From Pseudomonadota bacterium (lineage in GTDB: Bacteria > Pseudomonadota > Gammaproteobacteria > Burkholderiales > Burkholderiaceae_E), in NCBI GenBank assembly GCA_023388075.1, contig JAEWGX010000053.1:1-7700 (forward strand): 7,700 nt of DNA, given 5' to 3'. Shown piece by piece: positions 1-6,204 of this stretch. The position numbers were made by a program, and so were the translations under genes. Every line of letters begins with the position of its first letter. Position 1 is the stretch's first letter. Under the pieces are notes generated by a model. That model had not been told where the DNA came from, searched no databases, and saw only the letters and a list, made by a program, of their open reading frames with translations.

Positions 1-1605
1 CACGAAGTCCGGCGTCGCCGCACTTTCGCCATCATCTCCCACCCGGACGCGGGCAAGACCACGCTGACGGAGAAGCTCCTGCTCTACGCCGGCGCCATCC
101 AGATCGCCGGCAGCGTCAAGGCGCGCAAGGCGAGTCGCCACGCCACCTCCGACTGGATGGAGATCGAGAAGCAGCGCGGCATCTCGGTCGCGAGCTCGGT
201 CATGCAGATGGAGTACCGCGACTGCGTGATCAACCTGCTGGACACCCCGGGTCACCAGGATTTCTCCGAGGACACCTACCGGGTCCTCACCGCGGTCGAC
301 GCGGCGCTGATGGTGATCGATGCGGCCAACGGCGTGGAGGCGCAGACGCTGCGGCTGCTCGCGGTCTGCCGCGCGCGCAACACGCCGATCATCACCTTCA
401 TCAACAAGATGGACCGGGAGGTGCGCGAGCCGCTGGTCATCCTCGACGAGATCGAGTCGGTGCTCGGCATGCCCACCATCCCGTTCTCCTGGCCCGTCGG
501 CATGGGCAAGCGCTTCGGCGGGGTGTTCGACCTCACCCGCGACCGCATGCGGGTGTTCCGGCCGGGTGCCGACCGCGCCGGCAACGACGACCGCGATGAC
601 GAGCTGCTCGCCGGACTCGACAACCCGCAGGCCCGCGCGCGCTTCGGCGCTGCCTTCGAGCAGGCGCGCGAGGAGATCGAGCTGGTGCAGGGCGCTTCGC
701 CGCCGTTCGACGCGGAGGCGTTCCGGGAGGGCATGCAGACGCCGGTCTTCTTCGGGTCCGCCATCAACAACTTCGGGGTGCGGGAGGTGCTGGACGCCCT
801 GGTGGACCTGGCGCCGTCACCCGGTCCGCGCAAGGCGCTGCAGCGGGAGGTCTCGCCGGAGGAGCCGCGCGTGAGCGGCGTGGTCTTCAAGATCCAGGCC
901 AACATGGATCCGGCCCACCGCGACCGGATCGCCTTCATGCGCATCTGCTCGGGGCGTTTCGAGCGCGGCATGCGCCTCCTGGTCTGCCGCAACGGCAAGG
1001 CGATCAAGACCAACAGCGTCATGTCGTTCCTGTCGCAGCGGCGGGACCTGCTGGAGGATGCCTACCCGGGCGACATCATCGGCATCCCCAACCACGGCCT
1101 GCTGCAGCTGGGCGATACCCTGAGCGAAGGCGAGAAGCTGCAGTACACCGGCCTGCCGTTCTTCGCGCCGGAGATCTTCCAGACGGTGGAGCTGGTGGAT
1201 CCGATGCGCAGCAAGCAGCTCCGGGTCGGCCTCACCCAGCTGGGCGAGGAAGGGGCGATCCAGGTCTTCCGCCCGCACATCGGCGGCGCGCTGATCCTCG
1301 GTGCCATCGGCCAGCTCCAGTTCGAGGTGGTCGCGCATCGGCTGGAGCACGAGTACGGCGTCAAGGCGCGGTTCGCGCCGGCTCGATTCCAGATGGCGCG
1401 CTGGGTGACATCTGAGGACCCGGCCGAGCTTCGGCGCTTCATCGAGGCGAATTCGCATCGCATCGCCTACGATTCCGTCGACGCCCCCACGTTCCTGGTG
1501 TCCTATCGGACCGATCTCGCGGTGGCCGAGGAACGCTGGAAGAAGTTGCGCTTCCACGCGCTGCGCGAGCACGCCGGGCTGGTGTTCCACCAGCAGGCGG
1601 CGTAG
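1..1605 (+). CDS. prfC: Peptide chain release factor 3 (RF3), 5' end cut by window edge
   Basis: RF3 is a cytoplasmic translational GTPase that helps remove RF1/RF2 from the ribosome after stop-codon-directed peptide release. The frame is open from base 1, so the protein continues to the left. Aligned from memory with the 529-residue E. coli protein, only about eight residues are missing; 534 are present. All GTPase motifs are visible in partial numbering: P-loop HPDAGKTT at 14-21, the G2-region KQRGIS just after residue 55, G3 DTPGHQDF at 81-88, G4 NKMD at 135-138 and G5-like GSAINNFG at 252-259. The RF3-specific stretch FKIQANMDPAHRDRIAFMR follows in domain II. The C-terminal domain has HIGGALILGAIGQLQFEVV and the usual ending with LREH. 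The ATG at 157 is internal and is not the start. The TAG at 1603-1605 is followed at once by the msrA region, so co-transcription is possible. Identification is very secure. Confidence 0.97.
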   Translation, partial: HEVRRRRTFAIISHPDAGKTTLTEKLLLYAGAIQIAGSVKARKASRHATSDWMEIEKQRGISVASSVMQMEYRDCVINLLDTPGHQDFSEDTYRVLTAVDAALMVIDAANGVEAQTLRLLAVCRARNTPIITFINKMDREVREPLVILDEIESVLGMPTIPFSWPVGMGKRFGGVFDLTRDRMRVFRPGADRAGNDDRDDELLAGLDNPQARARFGAAFEQAREEIELVQGASPPFDAEAFREGMQTPVFFGSAINNFGVREVLDALVDLAPSPGPRKALQREVSPEEPRVSGVVFKIQANMDPAHRDRIAFMRICSGRFERGMRLLVCRNGKAIKTNSVMSFLSQRRDLLEDAYPGDIIGIPNHGLLQLGDTLSEGEKLQYTGLPFFAPEIFQTVELVDPMRSKQLRVGLTQLGEEGAIQVFRPHIGGALILGAIGQLQFEVVAHRLEHEYGVKARFAPARFQMARWVTSEDPAELRRFIEANSHRIAYDSVDAPTFLVSYRTDLAVAEERWKKLRFHALREHAGLVFHQQAA

Positions 1606-1637
1606 GGTAGCGGGATGAAGGAAGCGAGCAAGCCGCC

Positions 1638-1643
1638 AGGGGG
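1638..1643 (+). promoter_or_regulatory. Ribosome binding site that favours the ATG at 1651 for msrA
   Basis: AGGGGG lies seven bases before the ATG at 1651. The ATG at 1615, twelve codons earlier in the same frame, has only a weak GGGTAGCGGG stretch before it. Starting at 1651 also gives a compact signal peptide with a basic start (MRSRT), so this site helps choose the start. Confidence 0.5.
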
Positions 1644-1650
1644 TCGCAGG

Positions 1651-2418
1651 ATGCGCTCACGCACGGCGGCGGCCCTGGTCGTGGCCGCCTGCTCGTACTG
1701 GCCGATCGGCGTGGCCGCCGAGAAGGCCTTCGTCATCCCGCCGCCTGCCGTGGACGTCGGCGACCTCCAACCGTCATCCGCGGCGGCCCCCGGGGACCTC
1801 CGGCCTGCGCCTCCCGCGGCGGTGCCGGCACCGGCCGACGGCCAGCAGTTCGCGGTCTTCGCGGGCGGTTGCTTCTGGGGCGTACAGGCCGTGTTCCAGC
1901 ACACCCGCGGGGTCCTGCAGGCGGTGTCCGGCTACGCCGGCGGCACCGCGGACACGGCGCGCTACGACCTGGTGTCGAACGGCGCCACGGACCACGCCGA
2001 GGCGGTCCTCGTGACGTTCGACCCGGCGCAGGTCAGCTACGGCGCTCTGCTGCACGTGTTCTTCTCGGTCGTCCACGATCCGACCCAGCGGGACCGGCAG
2101 GGGCCCGACGTCGGGCGACACTACCGCTCCGCGATCTTCCCGGCGGACGACGCGCAGAAGACGGTGGCCGGGCGGTATATCGAGCAGCTCGATGCCGCGC
2201 GTGCCTACCCGGCCCGGATCGTGACCCGGCTGGAGCCGCTTTCCGGGTTCTACCCGGCGGAGGCGTATCACCAGGACTATGCCACCCGGCATCCGGACCA
2301 GCCCTACATTGCCGCCTTCGACCTGCCCAAGATCGACAACCTGGGGCGGGTGTTTCCCGAGCGGTTCCGCAAGGAACCCAGCCTGGTGGATCCGCGCAAC
2401 GCCCGCCCGCGACCCTGA
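1651..2418 (+). CDS. msrA: Exported peptide methionine sulfoxide reductase A
   Basis: MsrA reduces the S-epimer of methionine sulfoxide in proteins back to methionine. I start it at ATG 1651 (255 residues); ATG 1615 would add 12 residues (267). In the shorter form, residues 1-24 look like a Sec signal peptide ending GVAA before EKAFVIPPP, implying a periplasmic enzyme. A Pro/Ala-rich spacer runs to about residue 64. The MsrA domain then begins with the catalytic motif GCFWG (Cys74, codon 1870-1872). It continues with SGYAGGTADTARYDLVSNG, TDHAEAV, HDPTQRDRQGPDVGRHYRSAIF, and FYPAEAYHQDY, where the conserved Tyr and Asp lie. The C-terminus has no cysteine, so the resolving cysteines of E. coli-type MsrA are absent. 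The gene starts 45 bases after prfC and is probably read with it. A Cys at residue 14, in the hydrophobic core (VVAAC), could make it a lipoprotein, but the leader would be very short, so I prefer ordinary Sec cleavage. Confidence 0.93.
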   Translation: MRSRTAAALVVAACSYWPIGVAAEKAFVIPPPAVDVGDLQPSSAAAPGDLRPAPPAAVPAPADGQQFAVFAGGCFWGVQAVFQHTRGVLQAVSGYAGGTADTARYDLVSNGATDHAEAVLVTFDPAQVSYGALLHVFFSVVHDPTQRDRQGPDVGRHYRSAIFPADDAQKTVAGRYIEQLDAARAYPARIVTRLEPLSGFYPAEAYHQDYATRHPDQPYIAAFDLPKIDNLGRVFPERFRKEPSLVDPRNARPRP

Positions 2419-2440
2419 GCGCCGTGGTGCTGCTCCGCAG

Positions 2441-2464
2441 CCGCGTCCGGCCGGACCGGCGCGG
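2441..2464. terminator. GC-rich hairpin between convergent genes, possible terminator
   Basis: CCGCG (2441-2445), a single bulged T and CCGG (2447-2450) can pair with CCGG (2456-2459) and CGCGG (2460-2464) across a five-base loop. This gives a nine-pair GC-only stem. It sits in the 58-base gap between the convergent msrA and permuted papain-like genes, where a two-way terminator would be expected. No T-run follows on either strand, so it is not a textbook intrinsic terminator, and in DNA this GC-rich such stems arise by chance. Confidence 0.35.
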
Positions 2465-2476
2465 CCGTCAGGCAGC

Positions 2477-3184
2477 TCAGCAGTCCTGGCGGGAATTGAA
2501 GACCGAGACGAACTCCGGCAGGCGCTCGAAGTCCCCGGGCACCAGGTAGTCCAGCGCCGCGGCCAGGTCGTGTGTCTCGCCGGCCGCGTGCTGCAGCCGC
2601 GCGGCGACGATGGGCGCCGCGCCCACCGTGACACCCGCGGTGAAGAGCGCGTGCGCCACCAGGGTCGAGCAGATGGCCCGGGTGGGGTCGGCCCGGCGCA
2701 TCGTCCTCGGGCTCAGCCAGCGACCGAGTGGCGACGGGGCGAAGAGCATCAGCCGGGCCAGCGCGATGACATGGTCGAGGTCGTAGCGCAGGCCGACCCG
2801 GACGAGGAGGTAGTCGATCAGCTCCTGCCGCGAGGATTCCGGCAGGCGGCTCGCGCGGACGACCTGGATGTCGTGGTCCGCCAACTGGGCGAGGGTGATC
2901 ATCCGAACGCCCGCCTCCACGTCCGCCTCGACGATGCAGTGGGCCGGGTCTGCGTGGTGGCCCGGGCCGACATAGATCGCGACATGCGACCAGGCCGATT
3001 GCGTCAGCCGGCAAACCAGGGAAGCGAAGCGGGTACGTCCGGCGACGAGGATGACGTCCCCGGGCTGGAGCAGGTGGGCAAGGTCGTGGCGGCGCTGCTG
3101 GACGGCGGCGCCAGGGGCCGGCGCGACGAGGAAGTTGACCAGGGTCCGGTAGAGCGCCTGCCGAAAGAAGTGGATCGGTTTCAT
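2477..3184 (-). CDS. Permuted papain-like cysteine hydrolase (YiiX/YaeF, NlpC/P60-related family)
   Basis: This is a 235-residue protein of the circularly permuted papain-like amidase family (YaeF/YiiX, formerly DUF830). In this family the catalytic His comes before the Cys. Characterised or proposed substrates are amide bonds in lipids or peptides, and the true substrate here is unknown. The core begins with LQPGDVILVAG (39-49), then SAWSHVAIYVG with probable catalytic His67 (codon 2984-2986), IVEAD with Glu86 as third residue, and AICSTLVAHAL with probable nucleophile Cys172 (codon 2669-2671). It ends with YLVPGDFERLPEFVSVFN, a family-type closing segment. The N-terminus (MKPIHFFRQALYRTLVNFLV) is basic and hydrophobic but has no clear signal cleavage site or lipobox. 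The ATG at 3184 is chosen because a strong Shine-Dalgarno precedes it. The open frame continues to 3424, but those 80 codons give Arg-rich, low-complexity sequence. The gene lies downstream of a lipoprotein gene on the same strand, separated by 326 bases. Confidence 0.88.
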   Translation of the reverse strand: MKPIHFFRQALYRTLVNFLVAPAPGAAVQQRRHDLAHLLQPGDVILVAGRTRFASLVCRLTQSAWSHVAIYVGPGHHADPAHCIVEADVEAGVRMITLAQLADHDIQVVRASRLPESSRQELIDYLLVRVGLRYDLDHVIALARLMLFAPSPLGRWLSPRTMRRADPTRAICSTLVAHALFTAGVTVGAAPIVAARLQHAAGETHDLAAALDYLVPGDFERLPEFVSVFNSRQDC

Positions 3185-3510
3185 CAGCTTCTCCTCCTTC
3201 CGTCCTGCCAACCGCTGCAACCCGTGCGGACGTTGCCTTCCTCGGGAGAGGCTAGCCCGCTCGATTGCGGTCCGGGCATGAGGTAAGTCACGCGCTGGCT
3301 GCTGGGGGTTCACTTTTCCGTCTCTCCGAAGCCGCCGGCGACAGGGCTCCGCACCGGGCGCGCGGCTGCCTCGCGCGATGGACGAGCCGCGTCGCGCCGG
3401 TCGCTTCCGGCTGTTCGCTATCAAGGGGGGGCCGGCCCGCGGACCTTGGTCCCGGTGCCGGAGGGGAAAGCGGCGGGAGCGCGTTGGAGGCCGCGCCCGC
3501 GCCGCCGGGA
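3185..3510. other. 326-base gap without a supported gene
   Basis: This separates the lipoprotein stop from the papain-like gene start. Apart from the Shine-Dalgarno at its left end I see no gene, tRNA or clear promoter. Small items are a GGCTAGCC palindrome (3250-3257), a run of seven G (3425-3431) running into a ten-base palindrome (3429-3438), and a short GGACC/GGTCC inverted repeat near 3440. None has a T-run after it. Reading frames here are open on both strands only because stop codons are rare at this GC content. The gap presumably holds the 3' end of the lipoprotein transcript and the promoter of the papain-like gene. Confidence 0.5.
3191..3199 (-). promoter_or_regulatory. Strong Shine-Dalgarno fixing the papain-like gene start
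   Basis: On the minus strand this reads AAGGAGGAG and ends six bases before the ATG at 3184-3182. It is nearly a full match to the anti-Shine-Dalgarno sequence. It rules out the longer reading from 3424. Confidence 0.8.
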
Positions 3511-3819
3511 TCAGTTGGCCTTCTTGCTGGTGTCGCGGAAGGCGTTCTCGCTCTCGGCCATCAGCGTCCTGCCGCGGGAGATCAGGTTGTCGCCTTCGGC
3601 GATCTGCTGCTGGCCCTTCTCGACCTGCTCGCTACCCGCCTGCTTCACCTTCTCGCCCTGGGCGACCAGGTCGTTGCCCTTCTTCCACTGCTTGCTGATG
3701 TCCTCGATGCTGGCAGCGTGCTGCTTCATCTTGTCGCCGTCCGGCGCGGTGCTGGCGCAACCGGTGGACAGGACAGCCGCCACAGCCACGAGCCCCAGCG
3801 TCACTCGGATCTTCTTCAT
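3511..3819 (-). CDS. Small lipoprotein with glycine-started heptad repeats
   Basis: This is a 102-residue predicted lipoprotein. Residues 1-20 (MKKIRVTLGLVAVAAVLSTG) form a lipoprotein signal peptide, with Cys21 as the acylated residue. The next residues are Ala-Ser, so there is no Asp at +2 and outer-membrane sorting is likely. After a short linker the mature chain has seven back-to-back seven-residue units. They begin at Gly48, 55, 62, 69, 76, 83 and Ser90, with hydrophobic residues mostly at positions 4-5 and charged or Gln residues elsewhere. The pattern suggests a long amphipathic helix or coiled coil. The protein ends in a basic SKKAN. The start at 3819 is supported by GAGGGAG (3828-3834, minus strand) eight bases upstream and by the signal peptide. 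The open frame extends upstream to 4653, but that part overlaps the transporter gene and is a shadow. I do not recognise a named family. A structural role in the envelope, loosely like Lpp, is only a guess. Confidence 0.85.
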   Translation of the reverse strand: MKKIRVTLGLVAVAAVLSTGCASTAPDGDKMKQHAASIEDISKQWKKGNDLVAQGEKVKQAGSEQVEKGQQQIAEGDNLISRGRTLMAESENAFRDTSKKAN

Positions 3820-4010
3820 CGTGTGTACTCCCTCGAAGTGTTGCGTGGCGTGGGCCGTCTCGGATTGGATCGGGTCGTTGCCACAGCGGCCATTCTTGGT
3901 GAGCGATGAACCCTGTTCGCGGCGTCCGCACCCAGCGGCCGCCGTCGACGGACGGATGGCGACCCGGCCCCCTGCCCGGCCCACACTTCGTAAGCAAGTG
4001 CTTCGATGTT
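3820..4010. other. Gap upstream of the lipoprotein gene
   Basis: These 191 bases separate the transporter stop from the lipoprotein start. The part nearest 3819 holds the lipoprotein Shine-Dalgarno (3828-3834). I looked for a sigma70 promoter on the minus strand and found only poor -10-like hexamers (AAGAAT, TCCAAT) without a matching -35. The lipoprotein's own promoter should lie here but cannot be placed. Confidence 0.4.
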
Positions 4011-5186
4011 TCAACGCTCGACACATTCGAGCGCAAGCCGGCGCATGGACCAGACACCGATCACCGGCCCGATCGCGAGCCACGGCAGCACCCACTCGAA
4101 GGGGTAGTGACGCAGCGCTGCCGCGACCAGCTGGATCGAGACGATGCTGATGCCGAACCCGATGCAGTTCACCAGGGTGAGCACGCTGCCCACGACCTGG
4201 GGCGGAGAATTGCGAGCCGTCAGGGCGCTGAACTGCGGGGAGTCGCCCGAGACGGTCGTACCCCACACCAGCATCCACGTGACGAAGAGCCACCAGGGCG
4301 CGGCGATCAGCCAGGGGGAGAGCAGACAGCAGAGCGCGCTGGTCGCGAGCTGGACCGTCGCGACCGGGCCGCTGCCGTAGCGTCCGGCCAGCATCCCACC
4401 CACCGCGCATCCCAGCGCGCCGGCGGCGATCACCGCGAAGCTCAGCCAGGAGACGAGCGGCGTCGCCTGCTCCTGCAGGTAGAACGCGAAGACGAGCGGC
4501 ACCACCATCAGCATGCCGTAGAGCTCCCACATGTGCCCGAAGTAGCCAAGGACCGAGGCTCGCACCCGCGGGTCGCGCCAGATCACCGCGAGCGCGGCCG
4601 GGTCGATGCGGCCGCTGCGGCGCAGGTAGGGCCCGTCCGGCACGAGGAACCACATCAGCAGGCCGCCGCCCACGGCCAGCACCGAGAGGATCAGGATCAC
4701 GCCTTCCCAGGGCAGCGTCGTGCCCCAGGCACGCATCGCATGGGGAAGGGCGGTCCCGAGGATGAGGGCGCCGATCAGGAAGCCCAGCGCGCCGCCGAGT
4801 CCCTGCCGATACCAGCCGGAGGCGATCTTCATGCCGACCGGGTAGATACCGGCAAGGAAGAATCCGATGCCGAAGCGGGTGGCGGTCATCGAGAGCAGCG
4901 CCGCGGGCAGCACCAGCACCGCCCCGTTGGCGGCGGCGGCCAGCAGGCTGCTCGCGAGATAGACTTTGCGCGGAGAGAACCGGTCCGCGATCATCAGGAG
5001 CGCGTAGACGAGCGTGCCGCAGATGAAGCCGGCCTGCACCGCGGACGTGACCGCACCCGCGACGCTGGCCTGAAGTGACCAGTCGCGCTGCAGGTCGGCG
5101 TCGATCGCATTGGCCGCGAACCAGAGCGACGTGCCGCCGAGCTGCGCCAACGCGATGGTCGGCAGGATATGACGCGGGACACCCAT
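4011..5186 (-). CDS. Major facilitator superfamily transporter, substrate unknown
   Basis: This is a 391-residue inner-membrane transporter of the MFS type, in the usual size range for 12 membrane helices. The hydrophobic segments are clear: helix 1 contains ALAQLGGTSLWFAANAI (residues 12-28), and further helices follow to the end. The cytoplasmic loop between helices 2 and 3 reads DRFSPRK (68-74), a degenerate form of MFS motif A. The segment FGIGFFLAGIYPVGMKIASGWY marks helix 4 and its following loop. A central hydrophilic stretch (PDGPYLRRSGRIDPAALAVI) separates the two halves. The LGGTSLWFAAN opening is common in uncharacterised proteobacterial MFS proteins, and the substrate cannot be read from sequence. 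I start at ATG 5186. The frame can be opened at a TTG at 5228, but that codon lies inside the probable -35 element. No Shine-Dalgarno precedes 5186. The gene is divergent from the HTD2-like dehydratase, so shared regulation is possible. Confidence 0.88.
   Translation of the reverse strand: MGVPRHILPTIALAQLGGTSLWFAANAIDADLQRDWSLQASVAGAVTSAVQAGFICGTLVYALLMIADRFSPRKVYLASSLLAAAANGAVLVLPAALLSMTATRFGIGFFLAGIYPVGMKIASGWYRQGLGGALGFLIGALILGTALPHAMRAWGTTLPWEGVILILSVLAVGGGLLMWFLVPDGPYLRRSGRIDPAALAVIWRDPRVRASVLGYFGHMWELYGMLMVVPLVFAFYLQEQATPLVSWLSFAVIAAGALGCAVGGMLAGRYGSGPVATVQLATSALCCLLSPWLIAAPWWLFVTWMLVWGTTVSGDSPQFSALTARNSPPQVVGSVLTLVNCIGFGISIVSIQLVAAALRHYPFEWVLPWLAIGPVIGVWSMRRLALECVER
4015..4033. repeat. 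Perfect inverted repeat at the 3' end of the transporter gene
   Basis: CGCTCGA (4015-4021) and TCGAGCG (4027-4033) are exact inverted copies around a five-base loop. They lie in the last codons of the transporter gene, just before its stop. On the minus strand the stem is followed by TTGAAACATCG, not a T-run, so a classic terminator is doubtful. It could slow 3' degradation, or it could be chance. Confidence 0.35.
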
Positions 5187-5198
5187 GGGATGCGCGGC

Positions 5199-5228
5199 AT
5201 CATACCGACTGGTTCGCAAGCGCGGCAA
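5199..5228 (-). promoter_or_regulatory. Sigma70-like promoter for the transporter gene
   Basis: On the minus strand, TTGCCG (5228-5223) and TATGAT (5204-5199) are separated by 18 bases. The -10 matches the TATAAT consensus at five of six positions and the -35 matches TTGACA at four of six. Transcription would start near 5190-5193, only a few bases before the ATG at 5186. This fits the lack of a Shine-Dalgarno and suggests a leaderless or nearly leaderless mRNA. No equally good promoter was found for the divergent gene. Confidence 0.5.
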
Positions 5229-5248
5229 TCGCCGGCGCGCATGACATC

Positions 5249-5253
5249 AGGAG
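5249..5253 (+). promoter_or_regulatory. Ribosome binding site of the dehydratase gene
   Basis: AGGAG lies 11 bases before the ATG at 5265 and five bases before an in-frame TTG at 5259. The first spacing is long and the second slightly short, so either start (two codons apart) is possible. It argues against the earlier in-frame ATGs at 5169 and 5241. Confidence 0.55.
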
Positions 5254-5264
5254 CCGCGTTGAAA

Positions 5265-6143
5265 ATGGAACCCCGACTCGAAGACTGGAACGGCCGCAGC
5301 GAGACCCGCCACGACATCGTCACCGCGGCGCCGCTGCAGGCCCTGCGCGCAACGCTGGACTACCCGGCCGTCGAGGTGGGTCCGGGCTCGCCGCTGCCGC
5401 CGTTCTGGCACTGGCTGTACTTCCTGCCCATGGCCCGCGCCTCCGAGCTGGGCGAGGATGGCCATGCGCGGCGGGGCGGCTTCCTGCCGCCGGTCACCCT
5501 GCCGCGGCGCATGTGGGCCGGCGGCCAGCTCGAGCTCAACGAGCCGTTGCGGGTTGGCGACCGCGTTGCGCGGACGTCGACCATCGACGACGTGCGGCGC
5601 AAGGATGGCAGGAGCGGCTCGCTCGTGTTCGTGAAGGTGCGGCACGAGCTGCGCTGCAACGGGGCGCAGGCGCCGGCGGTGGTGGAGCTCCAGGACATCG
5701 TGTATCGCGAGGCGCAGCGCGCCGGCGATCGGCCACCGGAGCCCCGGCCAGCCCCCGCGGCGGAGCCGGGCGTCGTCCTCTGGCGCCGCGAGATCGTCCC
5801 CGACCCCGTGCTGCTCTTTCGCTACTCCGCGCTCACGTTCAACGGGCACCGGATCCACTACGACCGGTCGTATGCGACCGGGGTCGAAGGGTATCCCGGA
5901 CTCGTGGTGCACGGGCCGCTCATCGCGACCCTGTTGCTCGACCTGGTTCAGCGGGAGCGGCCGGATGCGGCGGTCGCGTCGTTCAGCTTCCGGGCGGTGC
6001 GGCCGGTGTTCGATCTGAATCCGTTCAGTGTGAATGGCGCGCCGCAGCCCGGCGGGCGCGAGTCGGAAGGCGGGTCGGTGCGGCTCTGGGCGGCTGACCA
6101 CGAGGGGTGGCTCGCCATGGAGGCCTCGGCGCGATTCAGGTAG
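5265..6143 (+). CDS. HTD2/MaoC-like double hot-dog hydratase/dehydratase
   Basis: This is a 292-residue protein of the HTD2-like/mesaconyl-CoA hydratase-like group. Members add water to, or remove it from, acyl-CoA or acyl-ACP thioesters; the substrate here is undetermined. The N-terminal hot-dog half (about 1-150) has FWHWLYFLP, GFLPPVTLPRRMWAGG and LRVGDRVARTSTI. A Pro/Ala linker (about 157-168) follows. The C-terminal half holds the family signature FRYSALTFNGHRIHYD (185-200) and GYPGLVVHGPLIATLLLDL (209-227). Within it, His198 matches the catalytic His of the MaoC/R-hydratase motif DxNPxH, but Asn193 stands where that motif has Asp. I start at ATG 5265, after AGGAG at 5249-5253; earlier ATGs at 5241 and 5169 are in frame, and the latter would overlap the divergent transporter gene. 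No CoA-transferase, ligase or lyase gene lies beside it, so the pathway (for example C5 or C4 dicarboxylate CoA-ester breakdown, or fatty acid metabolism) cannot be assigned. Confidence 0.85.
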   Translation: MEPRLEDWNGRSETRHDIVTAAPLQALRATLDYPAVEVGPGSPLPPFWHWLYFLPMARASELGEDGHARRGGFLPPVTLPRRMWAGGQLELNEPLRVGDRVARTSTIDDVRRKDGRSGSLVFVKVRHELRCNGAQAPAVVELQDIVYREAQRAGDRPPEPRPAPAAEPGVVLWRREIVPDPVLLFRYSALTFNGHRIHYDRSYATGVEGYPGLVVHGPLIATLLLDLVQRERPDAAVASFSFRAVRPVFDLNPFSVNGAPQPGGRESEGGSVRLWAADHEGWLAMEASARFR

Positions 6144-6158
6144 GCGGGCAAAGATGCG

Positions 6159-6204
6159 GCCGCGATGGCGCCGCCGCTCCGGGGCGACGGTGGCTCGCCG
6201 CGGC
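6159..6204. terminator. Imperfect hairpin between convergent genes, weak terminator candidate
   Basis: GCCGCG (6159-6164) can pair with CGCGGC (6199-6204). Inside that, GCCGCCG (6170-6176) can pair with CGGTGGC (6188-6194), including one G-T pair. It fills the 60-base gap between the convergent dehydratase and oxidase genes. No T-run is present, so support is weak. Confidence 0.2.

Noticed and set aside
276..1590. Two long open frames on the - strand opposite prfC
   Set aside because: They lie opposite a fully conserved RF3 sequence and show only Ser/Arg-rich or Leu/Glu/Asp-rich composition with no family features.
1690..1692. Cys in the MsrA leader as a lipobox cysteine
   Set aside because: VAAC fits the short motif, but from the preferred start the leader before it would be only 13 residues, and a normal cleavage site (GVAA before EKAF) follows. 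It is not fully excluded if translation starts at 1615.
3185..3424. 80-codon N-terminal extension of the papain-like protein
   Set aside because: The strong Shine-Dalgarno at 3191-3199 points to the ATG at 3184, and the extension is Arg-rich with no domain or leader.
3429..3438. Ten-base palindrome next to a seven-G run
   Set aside because: Short GC-only palindromes are expected often in DNA of this composition, and there is no paired copy or neighbouring element suggesting an insertion or attachment site.
3820..4653. Upstream extension of the lipoprotein frame to a 380-residue protein
   Set aside because: It would bury a good lipoprotein signal peptide in the middle of a protein and overlaps the transporter gene in another frame.
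3906..5078. 390-codon open frame on the + strand opposite the transporter gene
   Set aside because: Its translation is a low-complexity mix of Arg, His, Asp, Glu and Gln with no recognisable domain, while the minus strand encodes a clear membrane transporter. It is an antisense shadow caused by high GC.
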